NCBI GenBank assembly: GCA_026745465.1
Contig: JACYXH010000396.1
Coordinates: forward strand, 807,001-871,000
Reading direction: 5' to 3'
Length of the DNA stretch: 64,000 nt
Source: Lota lota
Lineage: Eukaryota > Chordata > Actinopteri > Gadiformes > Lotidae
How positions within the stretch are numbered: position 1 is the first letter of the stretch; every line of letters starts with the position of its first letter. The position numbers and the translations under genes were made by a program. The notes beneath the pieces are model-generated. The model made no database searches. It worked only from the letters and a program-made list of their open reading frames with translations, and was not told the DNA's origin. This document shows, piece after piece, positions 1 to 48,719 of the stretch.

Positions 1-1204
1 CATGAATCACCTGCTTCATGTACCATTGTCCTACAAACTCTACAATATACCGGTTTCCAAATCATCACGCTGTGTCCCTGTGTCTGGAGGAGCCCAGTAA
101 AAGCCACCTAGTAACAAACAACATGCTACAAACATCAAATACATATAGAGTGTTAGACCGTCCACCCTATGGTCCTCCTTCATACCACACGTCAGCCTCA
201 AAGGCCAAAATAACACACTGGAGAAAAAACATTTATGAGTGTTTTACCCAACTGGCGTGATTACCCGAAACACCTGTGCACTGGATTTCAATGTAATTGC
301 TTCACTCAGTTAACCCACTTAAAGAGCGTGTTGAGTTCCGTCCGCTCAATTTGTCTGGATCAGCAGCCGTGCATGGCTGCTTGCGGTAGCGTGTGTTCGG
401 CTGCCATTGTGGGTAATTATTATTAATTAGCGGCTGTTGCTTTTGGCTGCGGAGCCACAGTAGTGAGCTTCCAGAAAGCCCTGAATAGATATTAAGGGTG
501 GAGACTGGAGAGAGATGAATGAAATGATCTACTTCTGATTCACCGCCTTGTGTGTTCTCTTTCTATTATTTTGGTTGCTATTAGGATTGTGGAGGGGAGA
601 CAGAACAATATTTATAATGGAAATTTACCAGGGAGGCTGGTAGAACAAACAGGCCACTGTAGGGGCAATCCAGAGTTCAGCCTCAGTGGGCCTCTTTAAC
701 AAGTGCTTGTGTTGCTGGATTCCAAGCAGAACGTCAACGTCCCTTCAGTGAAAGCTAAAAACACAGTGTTTTTTTTTTTAGGTTCTCTTGCACACAGACT
801 TACTTATTTTAGTCAGTAAAAGTCCAGCGCACAGCCTCATGGGAAATTATATGAATACGTATTAGGACCTTTGGCACACAGCCGGCAGTTGGTCCACTCA
901 TATCACCTTGAACAAAAGTACTTAACTGTCATCACAACAAAACAAGGAGGTTTTAGAACCAGTTGAATGTTGTGTTTTGAAAGACTAATGGGACCAAATC
1001 GGAAGGAGGTATTGATAAAGTGATATTTAAATTAAGAACTGTGAACAATGACCTTCATGAAATGGGGAAACAAAAAACTAACTTACATATTACATATACA
1101 TATTGTCCAATCGTAGTCATTTTGTGCAATGTACAGTATGGTTTTCTAAATATAACAGTAGCATAAAACAGGCATATACCGGTGAACTATAGTTATTTAT
1201 TTGA

Positions 1205-1207
<3 letters not shown>

Positions 1208-1261
<54 letters not shown>
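1208..1261. repeat. (GT)n microsatellite
   Basis: Pure GT dinucleotide run of about 54 nt. Confidence 0.97.
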
Positions 1262-1964
1262 CATACACATCATAACAGCAGTGCCAGCCCTGTGTCTTCA
1301 TGTAAAACAGTGTGATAGTCACTTAGTCATTTATTGCCAATCACTGTTTAGCTCATCAGTAATTGGACATCGTTTCACATAATCCCTTGAAAAAGTCCAT
1401 TGGCTCATTGGACCTTATTTTGTTGGCAAATCATCTTGATTTTACTGTCAAAACATGGCTAAGTGATTAGAATGATTATTGTGCAAAATAATTTACTAAA
1501 ATCAGTGTTTAACAACTGTAGATTATTCACCCTTCTCACTCTGTTTAAACAAACATTGATAGCAACAAACACGGATAAGCTTGAAAAAATATAAAAATGA
1601 ATTGAAAGGACGGTGTAAAGACCAGAGTAAATCACAGCAGGGTTGAACGTTGACAGCAATAGGAGGTCAGAGGCTTTACCTACTGAAGCATTGTACAAAC
1701 AGGACAGATTGAGTTGGACACCGTAACAGTAGTGGTAATAGGAGGAATACGTAGAATCCGTTGCCAGTTTTGCTCCTGCTGTATCGAAGAAACCATAACC
1801 ACGTTAATATGAATATCCACACTACTGCAGGCTGAAGATAATATCTGTTTTGGGATCCATGCAGTGTGACATACGTTTTCCAGAACTATTTGAAATATCT
1901 TAATACAATTTTTGCTTAGCATTGTCACCTCTCTTCTCTGGTCGCCATCCCCCGCTGTGCATCA

Positions 1965-2087
1965 GTGTGTGTGTGTGTGTGTGTGTGTGTGAGTGTGTGT
2001 GTGTGTGTGTGTACACATGTGTGTGTGTGTGTGTGTACACATGTGTGTGTGTGTGTGTGTGTACACATGTGTGTGTGTATGTGTGTA
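1965..2087. repeat. (TG)n array with periodic TACACA interruptions
   Basis: TG runs are punctuated three times by 'TGTACACATGTG', giving a higher-order period of about 26-28 nt. The apparent ORFs here are low-complexity shadows. Confidence 0.95.
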
Positions 2088-2226
2088 ATAAGATGCGAAC
2101 AAGGCATCCTGTAGGGGGATGAGGAACGCCCTATCACTCACAAGACTCAATCTGCAGTTCCCCAGCTGACTCATTTGTCACCATGGAAACACTCGTCAGG
2201 CCTATCATGTGTATCAGGTGGATCGC

Positions 2227-2275
2227 CACACACACACATACACACACACACACACATGCACACACGCGCACACAC
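2227..2275. repeat. (CA)n microsatellite, imperfect
   Basis: CA run with T and G interruptions. Confidence 0.9.
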
Positions 2276-3162
2276 CCTTAGAGGATTTCATCTTTAATTC
2301 AACCAGCAGTACGTGGTAATAAAATGGCACGCGCCGCCATACTTTGACGACCGACGTGATCGGAAGCTAAGCCGATAATTCACAGATAGCTCTTGTCGTC
2401 TTTATGTGGCGCTCCACTGCCATGAAGGCTGTTGAAGCCTACATTAATGAGGGTAGAAATTCATGATAAGAATGACAATAAGCCCAAGGACTATATGATA
2501 ATACGACTCAAGATGATAGGATTATACTGAGGATAACATTTTATAGTATTACAATTGGAATATCTCATCACATCTATTGTGATGAGTGCTATCATGATCC
2601 TACGTTATTTCTTAATGTTCAGCCTAACTGGCCAGTTAAGGAACATGGCAAATGAAAGTCAACAGCAGGTAACCGTAAGAAAGAGGAGATCCCTGTGTAA
2701 CTTGTTTATATATGTTTATGTATCTGGAGATGGAGGAGTTTTTGGGTCTTGCTGCTGGATGACAGAGACTAACTGTCACCGGAGTTCACTGCTGAGACAC
2801 TGGCAGACACGAGCGCCACCGAGGCTATCTGTGTCAGGTCGATCCGCCACACTTCCACTCTCCCTCAGTCTCTCGCTCTCTTTCTGTCTCTTGTGGTGTT
2901 GACCATCTATCGCCCATCCCCCTAGACCAAACCATGCCTCGGAATCAGTGGTAGAGATGCTTTTCACCTGGCTCCTGATAAAAATAGCTGAATGAAAAGG
3001 GCACGTTCAGGAGAAAGAGAGAGAGAATGTGTGTGTTTGTTTCCTTTGTGTTTATTGTGCCCCTTATTACCCTCAGATGTCTCCATCCATCCAACGTGAC
3101 ACTTGGCCTATACATAACTTCTGTGGTATTGCAGTAACTCTTACAACTCTTACAAGCTACAA

Positions 3163-3392
3163 GGCCAGCAGTAGCTCAGGAGGTAGAGCGGGTTGACTTG
3201 AAACCAGAAGTTTGCTAGTTCGATCACTGGCTCCTCCTAGCAGAGTGTCGAGGTGTCCCAGTGCAAGACACCTAACTCAAACTGCACCTGACATGCTGGC
3301 TGTTGCTGTGTGTGGTTGACACCGCCGTCGGTGTGTGTATGAATGGTTGTTAGTCTCTTTGGACAAAAGTGTCTGCTAAATCCCCTAATTAT
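3163..3392 (+). mobile_element. tRNA-derived SINE
   Basis: The head 'GCAGTAGCTCAGGAGGTAGAGCGG' carries an A-box-like element, and 'AGTTCGATCAC' (about 3217-3227) a B-box-like element about 35 nt downstream; both are RNA polymerase III promoter parts from a tRNA ancestor. The body ends 'TCTTTGGACAAAAGTGTCTGCTAAAT', the LINE (L2-like) tail shared by many teleost SINEs. No flanking duplication was determined. Confidence 0.8.
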
Positions 3393-4841
3393 AAGTTGGA
3401 CCATTTTCAAATGTCTCCATCAAACTTTAGGAAACGTGGTTGATTGCTTTTGAAAAAGTTTAATCTCTGGTGAGATATGAAGTGCTTCTCGTTGCACAGA
3501 ATGTGGACAGAAAGAAACGGAGGATCACGATAGAAAATGATGTTGCCCAACTAGACTTGTACAATCGGTACATGAAATTCCCATTGTCAGGGAGTAAACA
3601 CAATACCACTTTCTATTTTCCCCGTTTGAACTGTTAGCCCCAACACCCATACAGAGGTAGAGTCAGATGAAGAGTCAAAGGAACAAATAAACTAAAAACT
3701 AAAAAAGATGCAGAGAATGAGAATTGTACTAAAGAGGAAATAATTGATTGCATTATAAGTCTCATCAGCATAGCCACAACTATGGTCTTACACATCTTGG
3801 TGTTCACTCTTATCCCTTACTTTCAGAAAAGAAAAAATATATAACAATTCAATATGTTTTCTTACACCCGAACCGATACCAGTAGAGTCGATTTTTTGTA
3901 AATCATCTAGGGCTTTTCAGTAGTGCCGTATTGGCTTTTTATGTGCAGATCTGTTTACCGATTGATGGTGATTATTGCTGACTCCATTTATTGCTCACAC
4001 AATTGATTAAATGTGGTTTTACATTTGTCATTCAGTGGTCCTTAACAGGGTGGTTTCTTCCAGTATATGTGGAAGCAATCTTACTACAGCATCATTAACT
4101 CTCACATAATTATGCTGTAGGTAAAGAGAGAGCGTGGAAAAGAGCAGAAGAAAGCAAGGTTTTGAAACTAAACAACCCCAAAAAAGTGCACTCCCTCTCG
4201 GTTCCCTTTCTCCCTATTGAGGAGTGTTGCATTCCCACACCTATGATTGACAGGCAAGATTGATTCCCAGAACCAATCAGGAAAGAGATATAAATGAGCC
4301 GGGAGCTGTCTAAAATAAATTGTCTCAACAGAGACAGGCAAAGTCAACTTGAAACATTTTCTCACAGAACATTTAAGTCACTCATAGCTGACAGACATTA
4401 CTAACAAAGGACACAAAATAGCTCTTAAATGTCACCTAGCGCACCTTTAAGAAAGTTCGGAGTGCTTATCTACGGGAGGTCGTGCTGCTTTAATTTGTTC
4501 TTCATCATCATCGTCATCATCATCATCATCAACACTACCATCTGGTATTTTGTCACTGCTCATTTTTCCCCCAAATTTTTTTAATCTCAACGTGTGTATG
4601 TTTATTTGATTTATTCTGTCTCCAGATTTGTCTCCCAGTGATGCATTGTAAGTGTCCCTGTCTCCCCAGTCAGGAGAGCAGATGAAGGCTGATTGATTGA
4701 GAAGATAATAGCCTGTCTGGTCCTGAGCTGACTCGTTTTTGAACAGCATTTTGTTTTGAAACTTGTTTTGAGTCTTGCAATGCCTTAGAAAGTAAGTTGC
4801 AATTCAAGGTTGCACACTAAACTTATATTAAATTGTCTCAT

Positions 4842-5029
4842 CTGTCTCTCTCTGTCTCTGTATCTCTCTCACTCTCTGTTTCTCTGTCTCTCTGTCTCTC
4901 TCTTTCTCTCACTCTTTCTCTGTCTCTCACACTCTCTGTCCCTCTGTCTCTTTCTTTCTCTCTGTCTATCTCTCTCTCTCGCTCTCTCTCTGACACTCTC
5001 TCTCTGACACTCTCTCTCTGTCTCTCTCA
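4842..5029. repeat. (CT)-rich array, TCTCTCTG/CACTCTCT units
   Basis: About 190 nt of CT/CTGT/CACT units, about 190 nt upstream of the LE1 acceptor. It is highly pyrimidine-rich on the sense strand. Confidence 0.93.
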
Positions 5030-5215
5030 GTAGCAGCAGGTAACATACAGGCAACAGTTTGCTCTCCTTAAGTCGACTCCAGAGTGTTTCACTGGTCATT
5101 CAATGTACAAAAATGCTATTCGCAACTCCATGAGGTGCTTCGACTTCACTGGAAAGTAATTTGCACTTTTTGTTCAAGTACTTCTTTTTTTCTCTCTTCC
5201 CTCTATCGACCACAG

Positions 5216-42241
<37,026 letters not shown>

Positions 42242-42258
42242 GGCGTGATTGCAGGAAA

Positions 42259-42309
42259 CCCCACCCCCTCCCCCCTCCCCCCTCCCCCCTCCCCCCTCCC
42301 CTCCCTCCG
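42259..42309. repeat. C-rich (CCCCCTC)n tract in the 3' UTR
   Basis: About five heptamers of CCCCCTC beginning 18 nt after the stop codon. Confidence 0.92.
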
Positions 42310-42608
42310 GCCGGCCCAGCGACATACGCACGCTAGCAGCATCGCCGTTCTCCCCTCCCTTCCTCCCCTAACCCCCCCACCCCCTCTTCTATCTCTGCCT
42401 CTGAATGTTCCACCTTACAGGCGAGATAACTGTGCTTTCTGCAGGGGGGAGGGAGAGGCAGTGAAGAAAAGCTGATGTGTTGCGTCTGCCTAGCCCAGGC
42501 GCAGTGGATTCACAGACAACGAGTTGAATGTGCCCAGCCGATGAGCACAGCAACAACAACAACAAAAAACTCTCTACGTTTGAGTTGAAGAAGTATATAT
42601 GAATAAAG

Positions 42609-42640
<32 letters not shown>

Positions 42641-43232
42641 AATATATATAAAATGGAAATTATGAAAATGATGAAGACAAAAGAAAGTATTGGAAAAAAG
42701 ATAACAGTAAAAAGTCTAACCGAGCAACGCTTGCATCAACGAATAGAGAAGTGTGAGACTTGGAAGCCATACCAGCTACTGTCGTCCCTTGAGGATATAG
42801 GGACAGGGATAACTGGAGAGCATAGACTTCTTCGCCTCCTCTGTGATTGACATGCCTACAATAAGGTGCTGCAAATCAGCTGCGGGGAACCAGCCCTCCT
42901 CTTGAAAATGCTTGTATGGAAAAAAAACATCGGCTGGACTGCTTCTGGTGTTGGCTAGATGCCCCAGATCTCTTAGAAATAACCGCTGCTGAATGATAGA
43001 CTGAAACATAATGTCTATAAAATAAGAAAAAACATGGAAAACAATGGAAATAAGATTAAAGAAAAAAAAAGATGAAATAAGTAAGCATTCTCTGCTGTCA
43101 GTGCATTGTGGATATAAGGAAAACCAATCCGGATCGCCACTTTGTGCCGTGTTGAAATTCTTTCTCACGTCAAGTCTCTCGTTTGTACTCTTTCCACTTT
43201 TCACCTTCTCACTCTTTCTTTCTCTCTTTCTA

Positions 43233-43270
<38 letters not shown>

Positions 43271-43453
43271 TGTCTCACCCTCTGTCTGCCTGCCTCTCTT
43301 TCTCTCTATCTGTCTGTCTGTGTGTCCGTTTATCTTTGTGTGTATGTCTCTCTCTGTCTCTCTGTCTCTCTCTGATTCTGTCTCTGTCTTTCTGACTGTG
43401 TCTCTTTCTTTCTCCTACTCCTTTTCCAACCACTTGCTCGTATCCTTACTGAT

Positions 43454-43481
43454 CCCCCCCCCCCCCCCCCCCCCCCCCCCC
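43454..43481. repeat. C homopolymer, 28 nt
   Basis: Pure C run in the probable 3' UTR. A second, 27-nt run is at 43669-43695. Confidence 0.95.
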
Positions 43482-43876
43482 AGCCCTTTACCTCTCGGAG
43501 CTCCTTTGCTTCACCGCCCCCCACAACCCCAAGCTGCCAATGCCTTGTGCTATTGTAGATGTTACTATGTAAACCCTTTGTCAGTTGAAAAGTTTATTTC
43601 ATTTTTTTCTTCTTCTGGGTCCAATGCTGGTGACGCACGAGCTCCCCACCACAAATCCACCCCCCAGACCCCCCCCCCCCCCCCCCCCCCCCCCCGCTTT
43701 ACTCCTTAAAAAAGATTGACTGACAAAACATGAAACGCTTTTTCTTTGGTTTTCTCTCGACGCCACGATGTTCCTTATGAGCATCGATCCAAAAGATAAG
43801 TGTTCACCCCAAGCAGATGAGAAGCGTATCGAAAAATGATTTGCTGTACTCACAAGTTTTTGTTTTCTTAATGGAG

Positions 43877-43882
43877 AATAAA
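43877..43882 (+). promoter_or_regulatory. candidate poly(A) signal of ntng1
   Basis: Canonical AATAAA about 1.6 kb after the stop codon. An earlier AATAAA at 42602 sits in low-complexity TA-rich sequence and is less convincing. Assignment is inference. Confidence 0.35.
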
Positions 43883-45084
43883 TTAAAAGATTGGTAGTTC
43901 TTTTTGTATCATTGCCGAACTGTGATAGCAAAACCAGGCAACGTCCAGTGTAACCAATGAAGATGGAATGTAAACCCATATGAAATTGTTTCTTTTTTTG
44001 TGTCTGTATGTTTTTTTTGTTTGTGCAGTTGATTTCCCTTTGTATTGGCAAAGTGCTGGCATCAAAGAATATCAGTTTACATATACAATATCAATACAGT
44101 GTAATGAAATCCCACCAAAGGATGTAAAACATGTTTTCTCGTTGCTTTAACACTCGAGAATTTAAGTGAATTAAAACATTGAAAACATCAATGGCCATGG
44201 AAATGTCTTCATTACAACATAACTTGGTTGTAAGTCAAGCTTTTAAGGGTTGTTTAGCATTATGTCATAAGATGAATTAGCTTCTAATGCTATTTTTCAC
44301 TGTCTGAACGTTATGATATTTGTTGTACTTTTAATTATAACTAATGAGTCCTAAAACACAACATACATGACTCAAAGAATATATAATGAATAAATTATAT
44401 TGTTAGTAAAATAGTTTATAATGTTTCAGAGGCTTAAGAAACGATTTAATACCTTTTTTTCTGTCTAGCAATCTAGAACTAGAACTTGTTTTAATCAAAT
44501 TAATCTATTTGTACGATTAATTTCACTTTCCAACTTATTTCATATTTATTAGACCTTTTGTTTGTCCTATAGTCTACATAAATATTGTTATCTTTAGGCC
44601 TCATTCTGAAAACTCCTTTATTATGAATTAAATAGGTTTATTTTGAATTAAAATAAGAAACACTGAAAATGGGTACCATTTCATTTATCAATGTTTCATT
44701 ATGAAGTCTGGGATCCGGAATGATGTATATATGTATATTACAATAGTGCTGATAATTTACTAAACGAGAGAGCTGTGAAACAGGCTTTCTGCTAAGAGGC
44801 ATAACGTTGCTTACAAACCTCCTAGCCCTGCACCACAGACATCCTTAGTTATATACTGTATCTGGCCTTCTTACCGCCAATTCAATCCACTAAAGCATTA
44901 TTTCAGTGGCATTCATTGTCGGTGGCAGTCAATTCAATATTTGAAAGTATCGACGTCTTCTGCAGAGTTTGTGTTGAAAGTTTATATAATGGAGCTTGTC
45001 AGAGACAAGACAGTTCATCCATAACATAAAATAATAAAATTCGGCTCAGGTTGAAATTCCTCTATCACTCTCTCCCTTTTTATG

Positions 45085-45088
<4 letters not shown>

Positions 45089-45147
<59 letters not shown>
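45089..45147. repeat. (GT)n microsatellite
   Basis: Pure GT run of about 59 nt. Confidence 0.96.
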
Positions 45148-45150
<3 letters not shown>

Positions 45151-45609
45151 CGTTTCCTAAAGTTTCTGACTTTATTGTGACACAAGGGCCTCACATGTGT
45201 TTGCGCTCTTATCTCTCCATATCACAGATGAAGGCTGTTGACTGACTGCGCTACAGCAGCATGTTTAGAAACTTCTGGAAAGTTTATTTTTGTCTGCAAA
45301 CTGAAATGAATGTGGTGCAATACATGGGGGAAAATTATTCAAAACTGGGCGATTTGTTTTTCTCTGTTATTCAATGATAATTTTGGCAAAGCATGTTTCT
45401 GAATTTACTGACTTCTTTAGATAGAAAATTGTATTCAAAGGTAATATGATACTGTGACGACAGGGGCTGGGGGCAGGGCTGAGAGGGTCATCAGCTCATG
45501 TGGTGTGTGCAGGCTTCATACGGGGACATCAGTCATTCACTCTTCTCCCACGGCAGGCTTCTTTTGGTTTAGGGCCTTATGGTTTGGTTTATTTTGCCTT
45601 AAGGCATGA

Positions 45610-46150
45610 AGACATTTGTCTGTGTGTGTCTGTGTGTGTGTCTACATATGTCTATATGTTTTTTTATCTATATGTGTCTAAATGTGTGTCTATGTGTGTG
45701 GCTGCATGTACTGTATGTGTCTTCAAGTGTGTGTTTATATGTGTACATGTCTAGAAGTGAGTGTCTATATGTGTGTGTAGCTATATGTGTCTGTATGTGT
45801 TTGTATGTTTCTACAAGTGTGTGTTTATATGTGTACATGTCTAGAAGTGAGTGTCTATATGTGTGTGTAGCTATATGTGTCTATATGTGTGTGTCTGTGT
45901 GTGTCTTCATGTGTGTCTATATGTGCATGTCTATATGTGTGTGTCTGTGTGTGTCTTCATGTGTATCTATATGTGTGTCTACATGTGTCTGTCTGCATGT
46001 GGTTGTCTCTTTGTGTCTACACGTGTGTATCCTCAAGTGCGCGTCTATATGTGTGTCTTCATATGTGTCTGTGTCTACATGTGTGTATCTTCAAGTGCGT
46101 GTCTGTATGTGTGTGTCTACATATGTGTCTGTGTGTCTACATGTGTCTAT
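45610..46150. repeat. GT/CTATAT minisatellite
   Basis: Variable units such as GTGTGTCTATATGTG and 'TGTCTTCAAGTGTGTGTTTA'. A longer block ('ACATGTCTAGAAGTGAGTGT' and following) is duplicated near 45754 and 45834. Confidence 0.9.
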
Positions 46151-47785
46151 ATGAAAAGTGTGGTGTAGCTCAGCGATGGGGGTCACTCAAAGTCACTGGC
46201 TTCCCAAGGTCTCTAGCAGTGTCCCAGAGTCTCACTGTGTCTCCAGTCCAGGTGTGTCCAAACTGCATGCAGAATTAAAACGGAGCTGACGCGCGTCCGG
46301 GGAAAATGCTTCATCGCAGATATATATCACCTCCAGCTGGCTCAACTAAAGAGTCCACAGCAGCCACCACCAGGACTATGTGCCCTACAGACGAAGTGTG
46401 TGAACATGGCTGCTGTGGAAGTGTGAAGGATGGCGGTACGCAGTTGGTCCTCCTGCAGTGAGGCGACAGCCGTTTGAATAATAATAATGATACTTTTAAG
46501 ATAACTACCTTAAGCTCACTTTAAGGTTTAAGGTGATTACTACAGTCATGATTCTTCTGGTGAAGTTGTTTTTTTGTAATTGTCTTTGCCCATTTATAAC
46601 ACCATAATAATTATTTTTATGAAGAAAAAACGATTTGAAATATTGTTGAGAGCATGTCATCATGTCTTTCCTTTTTTTATTTTTGCAATCTGAAATACTT
46701 TTGAACTGGCAACCAGAACCCATTGCCTTATATTTAAATTCCATCAAGATTAAATGTCTCTTCTGAGCATTTCCTGATTATAGATCACAGGACCTTTCTT
46801 TATGATAAATTCATACAGAGCTTGGTGAAAACGGGGTATTACCCAAAATGTAATTACCTTGGGTAAGTTAAAAATAGCCTTATGGAGCTGGATCCTGTCG
46901 CAAATGGTTTCCCTTCAACCCAAAAATGTAATTACATTTGAAAAAATGGGTTATTTCATAATCTGTATTTTGTGGTCTGGTCTCGCTCTTCCAAATGATC
47001 TATTCCCTTTAATGGAGACTTCCTGTTTAAATGAACGGTGAATACGTTCATCAACAGCCACAACAGAACATGATCAACACACGACTCGTCGATCAGTGGT
47101 GTTTATTCTCCAGACTCCGCGGAGGAGATTTCTGTCCAGTACCTTATACTATTAGGTCCATGTGAGGAGGCTACATGAGTCACCTCACTGGTTAACCATG
47201 CACACCTGTGCATGGTTACACCTCGTTGGGCTGTACTAAGTGGGACTGAAGGGAGAGGGGGTCTGCCAGGGATTCTCTTAAAAAGGAAGATAATGTTGAA
47301 TGTTGATTGGTCAATTATATCAGACAGATGTGTAAGGTAAACATGAGGCATTAGCATGGTAATGGTAGGACCAACAGATAGGGGGGGGAGTTACAAAGGG
47401 AGAACAAACTGCAATATTGTAAAGCACCCCTTTTGTTATGAGGAATGGTGCAGGCCAAGGTGGTATTTAGAGGGAGAGTTTAGTTTAGGTGGGGGGCGAT
47501 TGGCAGGGGAATTGCGGCCGTGTACCATGATGGTTAAATGTGTCCGAGTAAATCCTGCCCTTTGTGGGCTTATGCATTGAACCTGGGTCTTTTTGTCTGT
47601 ACACTACAGCCGATACAAGCTGCCGACTACCATACCACCACTAGGGCCTAACGGCATGCCCAACAGTCCAAAATGAAGATGCACAATTTACTACCATTAC
47701 CATTTAGCCATTGAGCAAATGCTTTTATCCAGGGCGACTTGCAGTGAATTCAGATACATGTCATTAGGAGAAGGTATGGGCGTTA

Positions 47786-48719
47786 AAGCCCCTACATACT
47801 ACACGCCTTTGAAAGTTGTCTATAATCGGGTATCTTGAAGTTGTTGTGGGTTTCACACTACATGGCTGAAAACTGGATTATTAACTCGTTTTGACTACAA
47901 GTGAGCAAACCTTTTATTTTGTTTTTGTGCATTACAAGTGACGAGTTGGGTGGTCTGTATTTTTGTTGTTTGAGAGAAACAAGTGAGAGTGAAGATGGAC
48001 GCCGCCATGGACCATGAGGACATCGTGGTGGTCAATACGCTGCCTTGGGAGCAACGGGGTTAACCGGATTCCTGGTTTTGTTCAAGTTTCTCTTCGTGAG
48101 TATGGAGAAAGACACCACATTGTTCTAAGCTGAGCTCCAACGCGTGCTAACCGTTTATATAGAGGCTAGCAATCCAAATTGTTTGTGGGCTGATTTACAG
48201 CGGGGGGGGGGGGGGGGGGGGGGGGAAAGGAAGAAAAATGATATAATACGGAGGTGACATCGGTTGAGGAGACGCGCACAGCAAAGGTTGTCTGTTCTAG
48301 AAAGTTGAGATAGTTAGAGTTGTAGGTAAATCAATTGTTTTGCAATGAAAACGTACGTAGCTGTCTGCTCGTTTTCCAGTGGGTGTTACGACTTCTTCCC
48401 TTTGTTTTTGCTCTCGCCCGTGTCTTGTATGTCTTAGCTGTGGGTCGTCGCTGCTGTCATTGCCGGTCACCACACCTTTCACACTACAGGATTTGGACTC
48501 CCAGACAGGTCCTGATATTCAATCTGATAGATATCTCTCAGTGCTCTGCGACCCATCAGCAGGCCTCTCAGATCGTGTATTGAGCAGTTCACAATATATG
48601 ATCATCGCTCACCGGAGCGCGCTACGATGTGCCTCCAAACTGGGGCTTGTTGTCTGCATTTCAAAAATGTTGTGGGCGAATTAAACATCGGGCTAAAATC
48701 ATGTAGTGTGAACTCGGAA
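47786..48719. mobile_element. non-autonomous DNA element (934 bp) with TTA target duplication
   Basis: It is flanked by TTA at 47783-47785 and 48720-48722. Near the left end 'TTTCACACTACATGGCTGAAAA' and at the right end the complement of 'TTCACACTACATGATTTTAGCC' form an imperfect inverted pair. Two more copies of the phrase occur internally (TACTACACGCC near 47800, 'TTTCACACTACAGGATTTGG' near 48477). A 3-bp TTA duplication would fit a PIF/Harbinger-type element (inference). No ORF of note. Confidence 0.45.
48202..48225. repeat. G homopolymer, 24 nt
   Basis: Pure G run inside the inserted element. Confidence 0.95.

Larger units (their letters stand above)
1..5215 (+). other. ntng1 intron (5' part cut by window edge)
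   Basis: No exon recognised. Contents: an unclassified repeat-like stretch at about 30-115 that resembles, in inverted orientation, the one at 18180-18260 ('GTGTC...TGTCTGGAGGA.CCC'); (GT)n at 1208-1261 and 1965-2087; (CA)n at 2227-2275; a SINE at 3163-3392; (CAT)n at 4503-4530; and a (CT)-rich array at 4842-5029 shortly before the LE1 acceptor. Confidence 0.6.
42242..43900 (+). other. ntng1: probable ntng1 3' UTR
   Basis: Non-coding sequence after the stop codon. It contains a C-rich heptamer tract (about 42259-42309), an AATAAA at 42602-42607 beside a (TA)n run, a (TC)n/(TCTG)n stretch at about 43205-43420, two C homopolymers, and an AATAAA at 43877-43882. A further AATAAA lies at 44389-44394. 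Which signal is used, and so the true UTR end, cannot be decided from sequence alone. Confidence 0.55.

Noticed and set aside
3163-3235. tRNA gene
   Set aside because: A- and B-box-like motifs are present, but the stems are degenerate and the sequence continues into a SINE body.
42602-42607. First AATAAA after the stop as the main poly(A) signal
   Set aside because: It sits in a TA-rich simple repeat; usage cannot be claimed over the later signals.
47040-47580. Possible solo LTR or coding exon
   Set aside because: No TG...CA pair with flanking duplication and no homologous protein in any frame.
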